Of a stretch of 64,000 bases of DNA, positions 47,534 through 56,747 are shown one piece after another. The notes under the pieces were generated by a model. That model did no database searches. It saw only the letters and a list, made by a program, of their open reading frames with translations, and was not told where the DNA came from. Source of the DNA: Actinobacteria bacterium 69-20 (GTDB taxonomy: Bacteria; Actinomycetota; Actinomycetes; Mycobacteriales; Nakamurellaceae). The stretch spans positions 1 through 64,000 of the forward strand of contig MKSW01000013.1 of the NCBI GenBank assembly GCA_001897425.1, in the 5' to 3' direction. Position 1 is the stretch's first letter; each line of letters opens with the position of its first letter. The position numbers and the translations under genes are program-made.

Positions 47534-47602
47534 GGATGATCATCTGTTATGTGGGATTCGTTCCAGTTTTCGTACCAAAACCCCCACAACTCGTGATCAT
47601 CC
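47534..47602. repeat. Degenerate long inverted repeat between tatD and metG
   Basis: The left arm begins GGATGATCATC, the right arm ends GTGATCATCC and overlaps the metG stop codon; inner parts (GTTATGTGGGATT and AACCCCCACAAC) also pair imperfectly. This is a decayed relative of the perfect palindrome at 58280-58348. It may act as a transcription terminator for metG. Confidence 0.7.
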
Positions 47603-49423
47603 GATGGGGGCCCAGTCCGGACCGGTCTCGCCGAGCCCGGGGTCGAGCTTCGTGAACAACGGCGTCGGCTTGGCCAGCGGGCGGCCGACGACGATATCGC
47701 GCCGCGCCCAGACCGCCTGCTGCGTGGCGTAATCCCCGGTCAGCACGGGATAGTTGCGCGCCTCCGGTGCCCCCACTCCCTCTACGTCGTCGGCAAAGTC
47801 CGTCACGGTGCGGATCTCCGGCTGCGCCGCCCAGACCCCGTTCCCGCCCAACGCCGCGAAGACCTGCTGCGAGGAGTGCGGCAGGAACGGCGTCATCAAC
47901 GTCTTGGCGTCGTCCACCACCTGCAGTGCGGTGTGCAGAATCGTTGCCTGGCGCTGTTTGTCGTCCGCGCTGTCGCCGAGTTTCCACGGCGACGTGTCGG
48001 AGAGGTACTTGTTCGCGGCGGCGACGACGCGCATGGCCTCGCCGATGGCTGCCTTGAAGTGACTGCACCGCAACAGCTCTCCTGTCGTCGCGAATGCCGC
48101 CCGGGCATTGTCCAGCAGCGCGTGATCAACGTCGGCGAGCGCACCGGGAGCGGGTATCGCGCCGAAGTTCTTGTGCGCCATGGAGATCGAGCGGTTCACC
48201 AGGTTGCCCCACTCGTTGGCGAGCTCGTAGTTGGTGCGGCGAACGAATTCGTCCCAGGTGAAGTCGACGTCCTGGGTCTCGGGCCCGGCCGCGGCGATGA
48301 AGTAGCGGAGCGCGTCCGGACCGAACTCGCGGAGGAAGTCGCCCACATAGATCACGGTGCCGCGCGAGGTAGAGAACTTCGACCCGCTCATGGTCAGGAA
48401 CTCGCTGGAGACGACCTCGGTCGGCAGCTGCAGGTCGCCGAAAACGCCTGGACTGCCGCCCTTGTCGCCGTGCCCGGAGTAGGCGAGCAACTCGGCCGGC
48501 CAGATCTGGGCGTGGAACGTGATGTTGTCCTTGCCCATGAAGTAGTACTGCCGCGCGTCGGGGTTCGTCCACCAGTGCCGCCACTGCTCCGCGTCGGCGC
48601 CGTACCGGCGCGCCCACTCGATGGCCGCCGACAGGTATCCGATCACCGCGTCGAACCACACGTAGAGCTTCTTGTCCGGGCGGTCGCGCCAGCCATCGAG
48701 CGGAACCGGAATCCCCCAGTCGATATCGCGCGTCATGGCACGGGGCTTGACGTCGCCGAGGAGGTTCAGCGCGAACTTCAGCACGTTCGGCCGCCAGTCA
48801 CCGCGGGTGCCAAGCCAGTCCCCGAGTGTTGCCGCCAGCGCCGGCAGATCGAGGAAGAAGTGTTCCGACTCAACGAATCTCGGCGTCTCCCCGTTGATCT
48901 TCGAGCGTGGATTCTTGAGATCGATCGGGTCCAGTTGGTTTCCGCAGTTGTCGCACTGGTCGCCGCGGGCCCCGTCGTAGCCGCAGATGGGGCAGGTGCC
49001 CTCGATGTAGCGGTCGGGCAGGGTACGACCGGTCGAGGGCGACACGGCACTCATGGTGGTGTGCGGAACGAAGTAGCCGTTGCGGTGCACCGTCCGGAAC
49101 ATCTCCTGGACCACGGCGTAGTGATTGCGGGTGGTGGTTCGCGTGAAGAGGTCGTACGAGAGCCCAAGCCCCGCAAGGTCTTCCACGATCACCCTGTTGT
49201 AGCGATCGGCAAGCTCGTGAGCGCTCACGCCCTCCGCGTCTGCCTGCACCAGGATCGGCGTGCCGTGCTCGTCCGTTCCCGACACCATCAGCACATCGTT
49301 GCCGACCATCCGCTGGTAGCGGGCGAAGATGTCGGACGGCACACCGAACCCGGAGACGTGGCCGATGTGGCGCGGGCCGTTGGCATACGGCCAGGCGACC
49401 GCGGTGAGGACGGGCGTATTCAT
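47597..49423 (-). CDS. metG: Methionyl-tRNA synthetase
   Basis: A 608-residue class I synthetase. HIGH-like motif is PRHIGHVSG; a zinc knuckle CPICG...CDNCG lies around 145-163; the KMSKS loop reads SKFSTSRG. The ATG at 49423 directly precedes [15 protein letters not shown] and is chosen over 49456. It lacks the C-terminal dimerisation EMAP domain. It is transcribed towards tatD and rpfB. Confidence 0.96.
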   Translation of the reverse strand: MNTPVLTAVAWPYANGPRHIGHVSGFGVPSDIFARYQRMVGNDVLMVSGTDEHGTPILVQADAEGVSAHELADRYNRVIVEDLAGLGLSYDLFTRTTTRNHYAVVQEMFRTVHRNGYFVPHTTMSAVSPSTGRTLPDRYIEGTCPICGYDGARGDQCDNCGNQLDPIDLKNPRSKINGETPRFVESEHFFLDLPALAATLGDWLGTRGDWRPNVLKFALNLLGDVKPRAMTRDIDWGIPVPLDGWRDRPDKKLYVWFDAVIGYLSAAIEWARRYGADAEQWRHWWTNPDARQYYFMGKDNITFHAQIWPAELLAYSGHGDKGGSPGVFGDLQLPTEVVSSEFLTMSGSKFSTSRGTVIYVGDFLREFGPDALRYFIAAAGPETQDVDFTWDEFVRRTNYELANEWGNLVNRSISMAHKNFGAIPAPGALADVDHALLDNARAAFATTGELLRCSHFKAAIGEAMRVVAAANKYLSDTSPWKLGDSADDKQRQATILHTALQVVDDAKTLMTPFLPHSSQQVFAALGGNGVWAAQPEIRTVTDFADDVEGVGAPEARNYPVLTGDYATQQAVWARRDIVVGRPLAKPTPLFTKLDPGLGETGPDWAPIG

Positions 49424-49538
49424 ACGGATCAGATTATCGGCCCGAGCACGCGACACCCGACCCGCGCCTCAGTGCCGCCCCGTCGCGATCAGCGCGCCGG
49501 TGAGACGACTCCTCCGCCGCGCCGTCGCGGTAACCCGT

Positions 49539-50183
49539 TCAGCGCGCCGCGGCCGGTTCCGCCGACGCGCCGTATCGCAGGCCGTCGTAAACGATGTCGA
49601 TGAGCCGTCCGGCGCAGTCCGGCTCATCCGCGCGCCCGCTGACCACGCAAATCCCGCTCATCGACCGGGTGAGATCCTCCGCGGTGACGTCCGCGCGGAT
49701 CTGTCCGGCGTCGACGGCGGCGCCCAGCAACTTTCGAGCCGCGGCGGCAATCTGCGACTTCGCGCGGTCGAACAACTCCGAATCGTCCTGCACCATGGTG
49801 CGCAACATTCCGACCAGGCCTCGCTTCGTGGCGGCGTAGCGCACGAAGCGGCGCATCCATTCGCGCAGCGCCGCGGCCGGTTCCAGCGTGGCCGCCAGAT
49901 CGTCGGCGCTCGCGGCGAGGGATTCCACTTCCCGCTCGTAGACGCCGAGCACCAGCGCCTCGCGCGTCGGGAAGTGCCGGTAGAGCGTGCCGACCCCCAC
50001 GCCGGCCCTACGTGCGATGTCCTCGAGTGACGCTCCCACGCCCTCGGCTGCGAATGCGGCAGTGGCGGCGACCAGCACCGCATCCCGATTACGCCGCGCG
50101 TCCGCGCGCAGCGGACGAGCGGACTGACGTCCCGCCGACGCGGCGGTGGCCGCGTCACCGCCTGCTCGCGATGCCCTGGCCAT
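49539..50183 (-). CDS. TetR-family transcriptional repressor
   Basis: A 214-residue regulator with a low-complexity N terminus, then a TetR helix-turn-helix (about 30-78: AATAAFAAEG, LEDIARRAGVGVGTLYRHFPTREAL) and a C-terminal ligand domain. It is divergent from an efflux pump gene with an operator-like palindrome in the 113-bp gap, the classic local repressor layout. Inducer unknown. Confidence 0.9.
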   Translation of the reverse strand: MARASRAGGDAATAASAGRQSARPLRADARRNRDAVLVAATAAFAAEGVGASLEDIARRAGVGVGTLYRHFPTREALVLGVYEREVESLAASADDLAATLEPAAALREWMRRFVRYAATKRGLVGMLRTMVQDDSELFDRAKSQIAAAARKLLGAAVDAGQIRADVTAEDLTRSMSGICVVSGRADEPDCAGRLIDIVYDGLRYGASAEPAAAR

Positions 50184-50233
50184 GACCGCCCTCCATCGGC
50201 TGGTCGCATACGCGCTTGCTAAGTGGAGGATGC

Positions 50234-50252
50234 CTCCGTATAGTTACCGGAG
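50234..50252. promoter_or_regulatory. Palindromic operator between tetR and the MFS gene
   Basis: CTCCGTATAGTTACCGGAG is an imperfect 19-bp palindrome, nested in an outer pair AAGTGGA (50221) and TCCACTT (50259-50265). It is the probable TetR binding site controlling both genes. The inner TATAGTT could be a -10 element for the pump. Confidence 0.65.
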
Positions 50253-50296
50253 GGCCTTTCCACTTATCTCATACTAGCGCCTGAGGAGTTCTCCGC

Positions 50297-51886
50297 ATGT
50301 CCAGAGAACCAAACTTCGCTGCACCTCGCACCGACCCGCACGCGGCACCACCGCGCACGGCCTCCGGTCCCGGCGCTGCCGACCCGTCGGCGATCTCCAC
50401 CCGCCTGACGGCATCCACTCACCGGCCCGGCCTGGTGCTGGGCATCGTGCTGATCGCCCAGCTGATGGTGGTGCTGGACTCCAGCATCGTGAACATCGCG
50501 CTGCCTGACATGGCAGTCGCACTGCACTTCTCCCCCACCTCGCTGTCGTGGGTCATCAACGCCTACACCTTGGCCTTCGGTGGCCTGCTGCTCCTCGGTG
50601 CCCGCGCCGGCGACATATTCGGCAGACGCCGCATCTTCGTGGCAGGTGTCACCCTGTTCACGGCGGCATCGCTCGCCGGCGGCTTCGCGGGAACGTCAGC
50701 GGAACTGCTCACCGCCCGCGTCGTCCAGGGCATCGGCGCCGCGTTCGCGGCGCCGTCCGCGCTAGCGATCCTGATGACGCTGTTCCCGGGGACGCGCGAA
50801 CGCACCCGCGCGCTGGGCTGGTTCTCGGCGGTGTCGGTGGGCGGCGCGGCGGTCGGGCTGATCGCCGGCGGCATGCTGACTCAGTGGGCCTCCTGGCGCT
50901 GGGTGATGTTCGTCAATGTCCCGATCGGCGCCGCCCTGGTGGTCGGCATCATGGCAGTGCTGCCACGCCTGAGGCGGGCGGCGGGCCGACTCGACCTGGC
51001 CGGCGCGCTGACCTCGACCTCCGGCGTCACCGCCGTCGTATACGCGCTGGTACGGGCCGCGACCTCGAGCTGGCGCGATCCGCTGGTGCTGCTCGGACTG
51101 GCGGCCGGTGCGGCGCTGCTGGCGTCCTTCGTCATGATCGAAATGCGGGCCACGAGCCCGATCACGCCGCTACGACTTTTTGCGAGCCGCAACCGCAGCG
51201 CCTCGCATCTCGTGCGCCTGCTGATGGTGGCCGGAATGTTCGGCATGTTCTTCTTCATGACGCAATTCGTGCAGGAGATCCTGGGATACAGCCCGCTGCG
51301 TGCCGGCGTGGCATTCCTACCGCTGACGGCGTTCCTGTTCGTCATGTCCCAGCTCACGGCGCGGGTGCTCGCACCCCGGGTGTCCGGCCGGACTCTGATG
51401 ATCGTCGGGCTCACCATCGCGTCGGCCGGCCTGCTGTGGTCCGGCACGCTCGACGCCGGCAGCAGCTATCCGTCGCTGCTGGTCCCACTCGCACTGTTCG
51501 GAATCGGCGCGGGAACCACCTTCGTGCCGATGACGGCCATGTCGCTGGACGGCGTGGCGGCGCCCGACGCCGGAGCGGCCTCCGGGCTGGTGAACGTCTC
51601 GCAACAGGTGGGCGGGGCGATCGGCCTCGCGGTTCTGGTGACCGTCTTCGGCCGTACTCCGACACCGGACGCGCCCGGCCTGTCCGGCGCGGCCGCCAGC
51701 GCCGCGCAGGCGGCGTTCGTCACCGGCGAGCATCGCGCACTGCTGGTCGCCGGCACGCTGATGGTGGGGGCCGCGTTGGTCACGGCACTGGCCATCCGGC
51801 GCCCGGGAGCCCGGATGGCGGTCGCCGCCCGGGCCGGCGTCATCGACGAGATCCGCGAGACCGCGGCGGATTTCGCCGAGGTCTAG
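50297..51886 (+). CDS. MFS multidrug efflux transporter, DHA2 (14-TM) family
   Basis: A 529-residue membrane exporter of the EmrB/QacA type. The N-terminal 40 residues are disordered; then 14 hydrophobic segments with motif QLMVVLDSSIVNIALPDM in TM1, the loop motif GARAGDIFGRRRIF, and motif C around GAAVGLIAGG. Proton-driven efflux of drugs or dyes is expected, under the divergent TetR repressor. Confidence 0.92.
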   Translation: MSREPNFAAPRTDPHAAPPRTASGPGAADPSAISTRLTASTHRPGLVLGIVLIAQLMVVLDSSIVNIALPDMAVALHFSPTSLSWVINAYTLAFGGLLLLGARAGDIFGRRRIFVAGVTLFTAASLAGGFAGTSAELLTARVVQGIGAAFAAPSALAILMTLFPGTRERTRALGWFSAVSVGGAAVGLIAGGMLTQWASWRWVMFVNVPIGAALVVGIMAVLPRLRRAAGRLDLAGALTSTSGVTAVVYALVRAATSSWRDPLVLLGLAAGAALLASFVMIEMRATSPITPLRLFASRNRSASHLVRLLMVAGMFGMFFFMTQFVQEILGYSPLRAGVAFLPLTAFLFVMSQLTARVLAPRVSGRTLMIVGLTIASAGLLWSGTLDAGSSYPSLLVPLALFGIGAGTTFVPMTAMSLDGVAAPDAGAASGLVNVSQQVGGAIGLAVLVTVFGRTPTPDAPGLSGAAASAAQAAFVTGEHRALLVAGTLMVGAALVTALAIRRPGARMAVAARAGVIDEIRETAADFAEV

Positions 51887-51946
51887 GAGGTCGGAGCACG
51901 GCCCCGGCCGGGATGCAGACCGCGTCCCGGCCGGGCGTGTCTGCCG

Positions 51947-53458
51947 CTATGGGCCGACGGAAACCTCGGAACGATCCCCGCCCCACAGCGTGTGGAAGAC
52001 CCCGTCCCGGTCCACGCGCCGATATGTGTGCGCTCCGAAGAAGTCCCGCTGGCCCTGGATGAGCGCCGCCGGCAACCGGCCGGACCGCAGTCCGTCGTAG
52101 TACGCCAGCGCCGCCGAGAACCCCGGCACCGGAACCCCCGCCGACACCGCTCCTGCCACCACCCGGCGCCACGAGTCCTGGGCTGCCCCGACCGCTGCCG
52201 TGAAGTACGGCGCCAGCAGCAGTGACGCCGGAGCCGATGCGTTGTATGCCTCGGTGATCCGGTTCAGGAACGCCGCCCGGATGATGCAGCCGCCGCGCCA
52301 GATCCGCGCCACCGCACCGAGATCGATGTCCCAGCCGTACTCCCGCGCGCCGGCCACGATCAGATCGAGCCCCTGCGCGTACGCCACGATCTTCGACGCG
52401 TAGAGCGCGCGCCGGATGTCCTCGACCGGGCCCGCAGCCGGTTCGACGTCCGGCCCCGCATGGTGCCCCACGGGCGACCCCGCGAACGACGCGGCGTCCG
52501 CCGTCGGATCCGGCCCGGGCAGCCCGGAGCAGGCCGCTCGCTGGCCGGCCTGCGACGAGAGCCCGCGCGCGAACACGGCTTCCGCGATGCCCGTCACCGG
52601 CACGGTCAGGTCCAGCGCCGTCTGCACGGTCCAGGTGCCGGTGCCCTTCATCCCGGCGGCGTCGACAATCACGTCCACCAAAGGCTTCCCGGTCGCGGCA
52701 TCGGTCTGCCGGAGCACCTGCGCGGTGATCTCGATCAGATAGGAGTCGAGCTCCCCGGTGTTCCAATCGGCGAACGCGTCCGCGATAGCGGACGGCGTCA
52801 TCCCCGCGCCCCGGCGCAGGAGGTCGTACGCCTCGCCGATCAGTTGCATGTCGGCGTACTCGATGCCGTTGTGCACCATCTTCACGAAGTGTCCGGCGCC
52901 GTCGGTGCCGATGTGCGTGCAGCAGGGCTCACCGTCCACGTGCGCCGAGATCTTCTCCAGGATCGGGCCGATCGTCCGGTAGGACTCGGCGGAGCCGCCC
53001 GGCATGATCGACGGGCCGTTCAGCGCCCCCTCTTCCCCGCCGGAGATCCCGCAGCCGACGAAATGCAGCGATTTCTCCCGCAGCGCCGCCTCACGCCGCC
53101 GGGTGTCCGGGAAATGCGCGTTCCCGCCGTCGATGATGATGTCTCCCGGCTCCATCAGCGCCGCAAGTTCGTCGATGACGGCGTCCGTGGCCGCGCCCGC
53201 CTGGACCATGATGATCGCCGTCCGGGGCCGGGCCAGTGAGGCGACGAAGTCCGCCATCGACTCGGACGGAACGAACGCGCCCTCGTTGCCATGGTCGGCG
53301 ATGAGCGCCTGCGTCTTCGCGTAGGAGCGGTTGTGCACCGCCGTCACAAACCCGTTCCGCGCAAGGTTTCTCGCCAGGTTCGATCCCATCACGGCGAGGC
53401 CGGTGACGCCGATCTGGGCGGTGCCGGTGGCGGCGGTGTTGCTGACGGTGGCGGTCAT
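51947..53458 (-). CDS. gnd: 6-phosphogluconate dehydrogenase, decarboxylating
   Basis: A 503-residue pentose-phosphate enzyme giving ribulose-5-phosphate and NADPH. Motifs: GLAVMGSNLARNLARNG (NADP), IIDGGNAHFPDT, FVGCGISGGEEGA, the catalytic Lys/Asn in HFVKMVHNGIEY, and YRRVDRDGVFHTLW near the end. ATG at 53458 has AGGAG upstream; the longer frame to 53680 is not real. A Pro/Ala/Gly-rich linker of roughly 25 residues around 325-355 is longer than usual and probably forms a surface loop. Confidence 0.95.
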   Translation of the reverse strand: MTATVSNTAATGTAQIGVTGLAVMGSNLARNLARNGFVTAVHNRSYAKTQALIADHGNEGAFVPSESMADFVASLARPRTAIIMVQAGAATDAVIDELAALMEPGDIIIDGGNAHFPDTRRREAALREKSLHFVGCGISGGEEGALNGPSIMPGGSAESYRTIGPILEKISAHVDGEPCCTHIGTDGAGHFVKMVHNGIEYADMQLIGEAYDLLRRGAGMTPSAIADAFADWNTGELDSYLIEITAQVLRQTDAATGKPLVDVIVDAAGMKGTGTWTVQTALDLTVPVTGIAEAVFARGLSSQAGQRAACSGLPGPDPTADAASFAGSPVGHHAGPDVEPAAGPVEDIRRALYASKIVAYAQGLDLIVAGAREYGWDIDLGAVARIWRGGCIIRAAFLNRITEAYNASAPASLLLAPYFTAAVGAAQDSWRRVVAGAVSAGVPVPGFSAALAYYDGLRSGRLPAALIQGQRDFFGAHTYRRVDRDGVFHTLWGGDRSEVSVGP

Positions 53459-53547
53459 CGCGTTCTCCTGAAGTCGTCTTTCCGTGGCGAGGAGTGCCCC
53501 GCCCAGCGTGCCGCATCGATGGTGGACCCTGCGTCGTTGGGGTCGTC

Positions 53548-53603
53548 GAGCGGTGCGAAATGCATCGAAGTGTGTCCGTTTTGCCCGCAATTTCGCACCG
53601 CTC
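53548..53603. repeat. 14-bp perfect inverted repeat between gnd and the acyl-CoA dehydrogenase gene
   Basis: GAGCGGTGCGAAAT at 53548-53561 and ATTTCGCACCGCTC at 53590-53603 are perfect complements separated by 28 bases. It lies in the divergent promoter region, 54 bases before the acyl-CoA dehydrogenase start. It could be a two-half-site operator or a cruciform. Confidence 0.7.
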
Positions 53604-53656
53604 GGCGAAAGGAGGGCAGTATCGCGCTCGGCCCGCATTTCGGCGAGGATGACGGC

Positions 53657-55318
53657 ATGACCGGCTCCGTCCGCACGCATATCGTCACCAATCAGGCCGC
53701 GCCGCGAGTCGACATCGACGAGTACTCAGCCAATGTCGCCCTCGTCGATGCGGTACGCACGTTCGCCCCGCAGGCGGATTCCGCCGAACTCGAGCGGATC
53801 GGCCGGCTCGTCGGCAGCGCGGATTTCCAGCATGACGCCGATCTGGCGAACACGATCACGCCGCAGCTGCAAACGCACGACCGGTGGGGCAACCGGATCG
53901 ACCACGTCGAGTTCCACCCGGCGTACCACCGCATCATGCGCGACGACCTCGCGACCGGATCGCATTCGCTCGCGTGGACGGCTCCCGGGCCCGGGGCGAA
54001 CGTGGAGCGGGCGGCGCGCTTCATGCTGTTCGCGCAGATTGAGCCGGGCCACTCGTGTCCGGTCTCGATGACGCACGCGGTGGTCGCCTCGTTGAAAGGC
54101 ACACCGCACGAAGCGTTCTGGGTGCCGCGGGCGGTGTCGACGGACTACGACCCGCGCCTGATCGACCCGGCCGAGAAGTCCGCGGTGACGTTCGGCATGG
54201 CGATGACGGAGAAGCAGGGCGGCTCGGACGTCCGGGCCAACACCACGCGGGCGATCCCGGACGGCGGGGCCTATCTGATCACCGGGCACAAGTGGTTCTG
54301 CTCCGCGCCGCAGTCGGATGCGTTCCTAGTGCTCGCCCAGCTGCCCGAGGGGGTGAGCTGCTTCCTGGTGCCGCGCGTGCTGCCGGGGGGTGAGCGGAAC
54401 CCGTTCCTCATCCAGCGGCTGAAGGACAAGCCGGGCAATCGCGCGAACGCGTCCAGCGAGATCGAGTTGAACGGCACTCGCGGGTTTCTGGTCGGCGAGC
54501 CCGGGCGCGGCGTGCGCACCATCATCGAGATGGTCAACCGGACCCGGCTGGATTGCATCCTCGGCACGACAGCCGGTATGCGCCAAGCGGTCTCGGAGGC
54601 GGCGTGGCATGCGCGCGGCCGGGCCGCGTTCGGCGCGAAGCTCATCGATCAGCCGCTGATGCAGGCGGTGCTGGCGGACCTGCAGCTGGAGGCGGAGGCC
54701 GCGACCTGGACCGCAGCACACATCGCCGCCGCCTATGACGATGTATCCAGCGACGGGCCAGACTTCCGTCGCATCGCCACGGCGGTGGCCAAGTACTGGA
54801 TCTGCAAGCGCGGGCCGGAGCACGCCTACGAGGCGATGGAGTGCCTGGGCGGCAACGGTTATACGGAGACCTTCCCGCTCGCACGCCGTTATCGGGAACA
54901 GCCGGTCCTGGCGGTGTGGGAGGGATCCGGCAACGTCATCGCGCTCGACGTGCTGCGGGCGCTGGTGCGCGATCCGGCCAGCGGCAAGGCCCTGCTCGCC
55001 CAGCTGGAGGCTGGGCGGGGTCGGACGGCGGCGTTCGACGCGGCCTTCGACCGCCTCGCCGCCGATATGGACGATGCCGCACGGACTTTCGCCTCGGGTG
55101 AGGCGGTCGATCTCGCCCGGCTGCAGCGCCGTGGCCGGGTGCTGGTCGAGCGGATGGCGCTGCTACTGCAGGCCTCGATCCTCTTCGAGCACGCCCCCTC
55201 CGGGATCGCCGAGTCGTTCGTGGCAGCCCGCCTCGGTCCCGACCGTGGCCGCGAGTACGGCGCCCTGCCGGACGGCATCGATGCGGCCGCCATCGACCAG
55301 CTCGTCGCGCGCGCCTGA
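53657..55318 (+). CDS. AidB-like acyl-CoA dehydrogenase family flavoprotein
   Basis: A 553-residue FAD protein of the acyl-CoA dehydrogenase superfamily. MAMTEKQGGSDVRANTT is the hallmark of the AidB branch, and the C-terminal YEAMECLGGNGYTE with QPVLAVWEGSGNV is also typical. In E. coli AidB is part of the adaptive response to alkylation and binds DNA; other members oxidise acyl-CoAs. No ada or alk genes are nearby. ATG at 53657 is chosen as the frame before it is in the intergenic repeat. Confidence 0.9.
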   Translation: MTGSVRTHIVTNQAAPRVDIDEYSANVALVDAVRTFAPQADSAELERIGRLVGSADFQHDADLANTITPQLQTHDRWGNRIDHVEFHPAYHRIMRDDLATGSHSLAWTAPGPGANVERAARFMLFAQIEPGHSCPVSMTHAVVASLKGTPHEAFWVPRAVSTDYDPRLIDPAEKSAVTFGMAMTEKQGGSDVRANTTRAIPDGGAYLITGHKWFCSAPQSDAFLVLAQLPEGVSCFLVPRVLPGGERNPFLIQRLKDKPGNRANASSEIELNGTRGFLVGEPGRGVRTIIEMVNRTRLDCILGTTAGMRQAVSEAAWHARGRAAFGAKLIDQPLMQAVLADLQLEAEAATWTAAHIAAAYDDVSSDGPDFRRIATAVAKYWICKRGPEHAYEAMECLGGNGYTETFPLARRYREQPVLAVWEGSGNVIALDVLRALVRDPASGKALLAQLEAGRGRTAAFDAAFDRLAADMDDAARTFASGEAVDLARLQRRGRVLVERMALLLQASILFEHAPSGIAESFVAARLGPDRGREYGALPDGIDAAAIDQLVARA

Positions 55319-55339
55319 CCCGTCGTGACGGGCGCTGGC

Positions 55340-55732
55340 TCAGGGCCGGACGGCGATCCCACGGCCCTCTGCGACCACGCGCAGGCGTTCGTCGAACGTG
55401 GCGATCTCGGCTGCGAATGCCTCCGCTGTCAGCAAGACGCAGCAGTCCGGAAACCTCAACCCTGTCTCCGCACGCAAGATCGCAAGCTGCCACGGCGCGT
55501 CGGCGCCGAGATCGACGGCATCCACGCCCAGTTGTCGCAGTGCGTTCATGCCGCGGTCGAGTTGCCCAGCTCGCGCCGGACCGACCAGGACTTCTGCGAT
55601 GGTGATCGGGCTCGCAATCAGTTGCTGTCCGCCGGTGTCCGCCAGTAGCTTCGTCGCCGCTGCATGGCAGGCGTCCGACGAGTCAAGGTGCGCGATCAAG
55701 ACACAGGCATCGAGCGCGATCACTCGGGCCAA
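55340..55732 (-). CDS. vapC: PIN-domain ribonuclease toxin (VapC family)
   Basis: A 130-residue PIN domain. Acidic active-site residues are in VIALDACVLIAHLD (Asp8), ITIAEVLV (Glu) and FPDCCVLLTAE, with FDERL near the end. VapC toxins cleave tRNA or rRNA. It overlaps the upstream antitoxin gene by 13 bases. Position within an otherwise conserved core region marks it as an insertion. Confidence 0.88.
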   Translation of the reverse strand: MARVIALDACVLIAHLDSSDACHAAATKLLADTGGQQLIASPITIAEVLVGPARAGQLDRGMNALRQLGVDAVDLGADAPWQLAILRAETGLRFPDCCVLLTAEAFAAEIATFDERLRVVAEGRGIAVRP

Positions 55733-55989
55733 TCCTCGCGGATGCGCGCCAAGTAATCCGGCCCATAGAGGCCGGTCAGGGCGCCACTCGTTCGAACCAC
55801 GGCCTCACGGTGCAGGCTGCTCTCGCGATCCCGTTGGTCGAGGACGGCGCGATGCCCCTCCTCCACCAGGTGCAGCAGCAACTTCGCGCGGCGATCGCGG
55901 TCCGCGGGCCAGCGCCGCGCGGCGTCGTCCAACGCACGCGCGATATCGTTCGTCTCCGTGACGACATGGCGAGCTCGGGTCGTGGGCAT
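55720..55989 (-). CDS. vapB: Antitoxin of the VapBC-type pair
   Basis: An 89-residue polar protein with a helical segment (LDDAARRWPADRDRRAKLLLHLVEEGHRA reads as amphipathic), then a segment ending GLYGPDYLARIREDWPE that could wrap the toxin. It has no obvious ribbon-helix-helix or AbrB motif, but size, order and overlap with the PIN gene support antitoxin function. A palindrome lies directly upstream. Confidence 0.75.
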   Translation of the reverse strand: MPTTRARHVVTETNDIARALDDAARRWPADRDRRAKLLLHLVEEGHRAVLDQRDRESSLHREAVVRTSGALTGLYGPDYLARIREDWPE

Positions 55990-55991
55990 AT

Positions 55992-56010
55992 ATCAAGTGT
56001 AACACCTGAT
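55992..56010. promoter_or_regulatory. Palindromic operator upstream of the toxin-antitoxin pair
   Basis: ATCAAGTGTAACACCTGAT is a palindrome with 8 of 9 paired positions around a central A, starting 3 bases upstream of the antitoxin ATG. Autoregulation by the antitoxin-toxin complex is the likely role. Confidence 0.65.
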
Positions 56011-56102
56011 TGAATGTGCGACACCTTCTAGTGGGACGCGGGAGAATCAGCAGTTCAGTGCGTTCAGCGCCGCCCACCGACGCCCATCCCGGCAAACCTC
56101 CG

Positions 56103-56747
56103 TCAGCCCTGGAGGTAGCGGAGCGCGGCCATCACCCGGCGGTTCTCCGTCTCCGACGCGGCCAGCCCGAGCTTGGCGAAGATGTTCGCGATGTGCTTCT
56201 CCACGGCCCGCTCGGTCACCACCAGCTGCGCCGCAATGCCCGCGTTCGACAGCCCCTCGGCGAGTGCCGCCAGCACCTCCGTCTCCCGCGGGGTGAGCAT
56301 CGCGAGCTCGTCCCGGCGCCGGCTCGCGCCGAGCAGCTGCGTGACGACCTCGGGATCGAGCGCGGTGCCGCCGCCGGCCACCCGCTCCAACGCCTCGACG
56401 AACTCCCTCACGTCGGCGACCCGGTCCTTGAGCAGATACCCCACGCCGCCGCCGGGATTCGCCAGAAGCTCCGTGGCATAACGCGTTTCGACGTATTGCG
56501 AGAACACCAGCAGGGCGACCGCCGGATGCGACCGCTGCAGCGCGAGCGCCGCGCGCAGCCCCTCGTCGGTGAAGGTCGGTGGCATGCGGATGTCGATGAC
56601 GCAGATGTCCGGCGGGTCGGCGGCGACCGCGGCGCGCAGTTCGTCGCCGGTCGCGACCGCGGCCGTCACGGTGTGGCCCCGATCGGCGAGCAGGTAGGCC
56701 AGGCCGTCCCGGAGGATCGCGCTGTCCTCCGCGATCATGATCCTCAC
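56103..56747 (-). CDS. NarL/LuxR-family response regulator
   Basis: A 214-residue regulator: receiver domain with acidic EDS at 7-9, phospho-acceptor Asp52 (VIDIRMP) and a Lys in LLKDRVAD, then a LuxR-type HTH (LTPRETEVLAALAEGLSNAGIA). GTG start overlaps the histidine kinase stop (GTGA), so the two are translated together. Target genes unknown. Confidence 0.92.
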   Translation of the reverse strand: MRIMIAEDSAILRDGLAYLLADRGHTVTAAVATGDELRAAVAADPPDICVIDIRMPPTFTDEGLRAALALQRSHPAVALLVFSQYVETRYATELLANPGGGVGYLLKDRVADVREFVEALERVAGGGTALDPEVVTQLLGASRRRDELAMLTPRETEVLAALAEGLSNAGIAAQLVVTERAVEKHIANIFAKLGLAASETENRRVMAALRYLQG

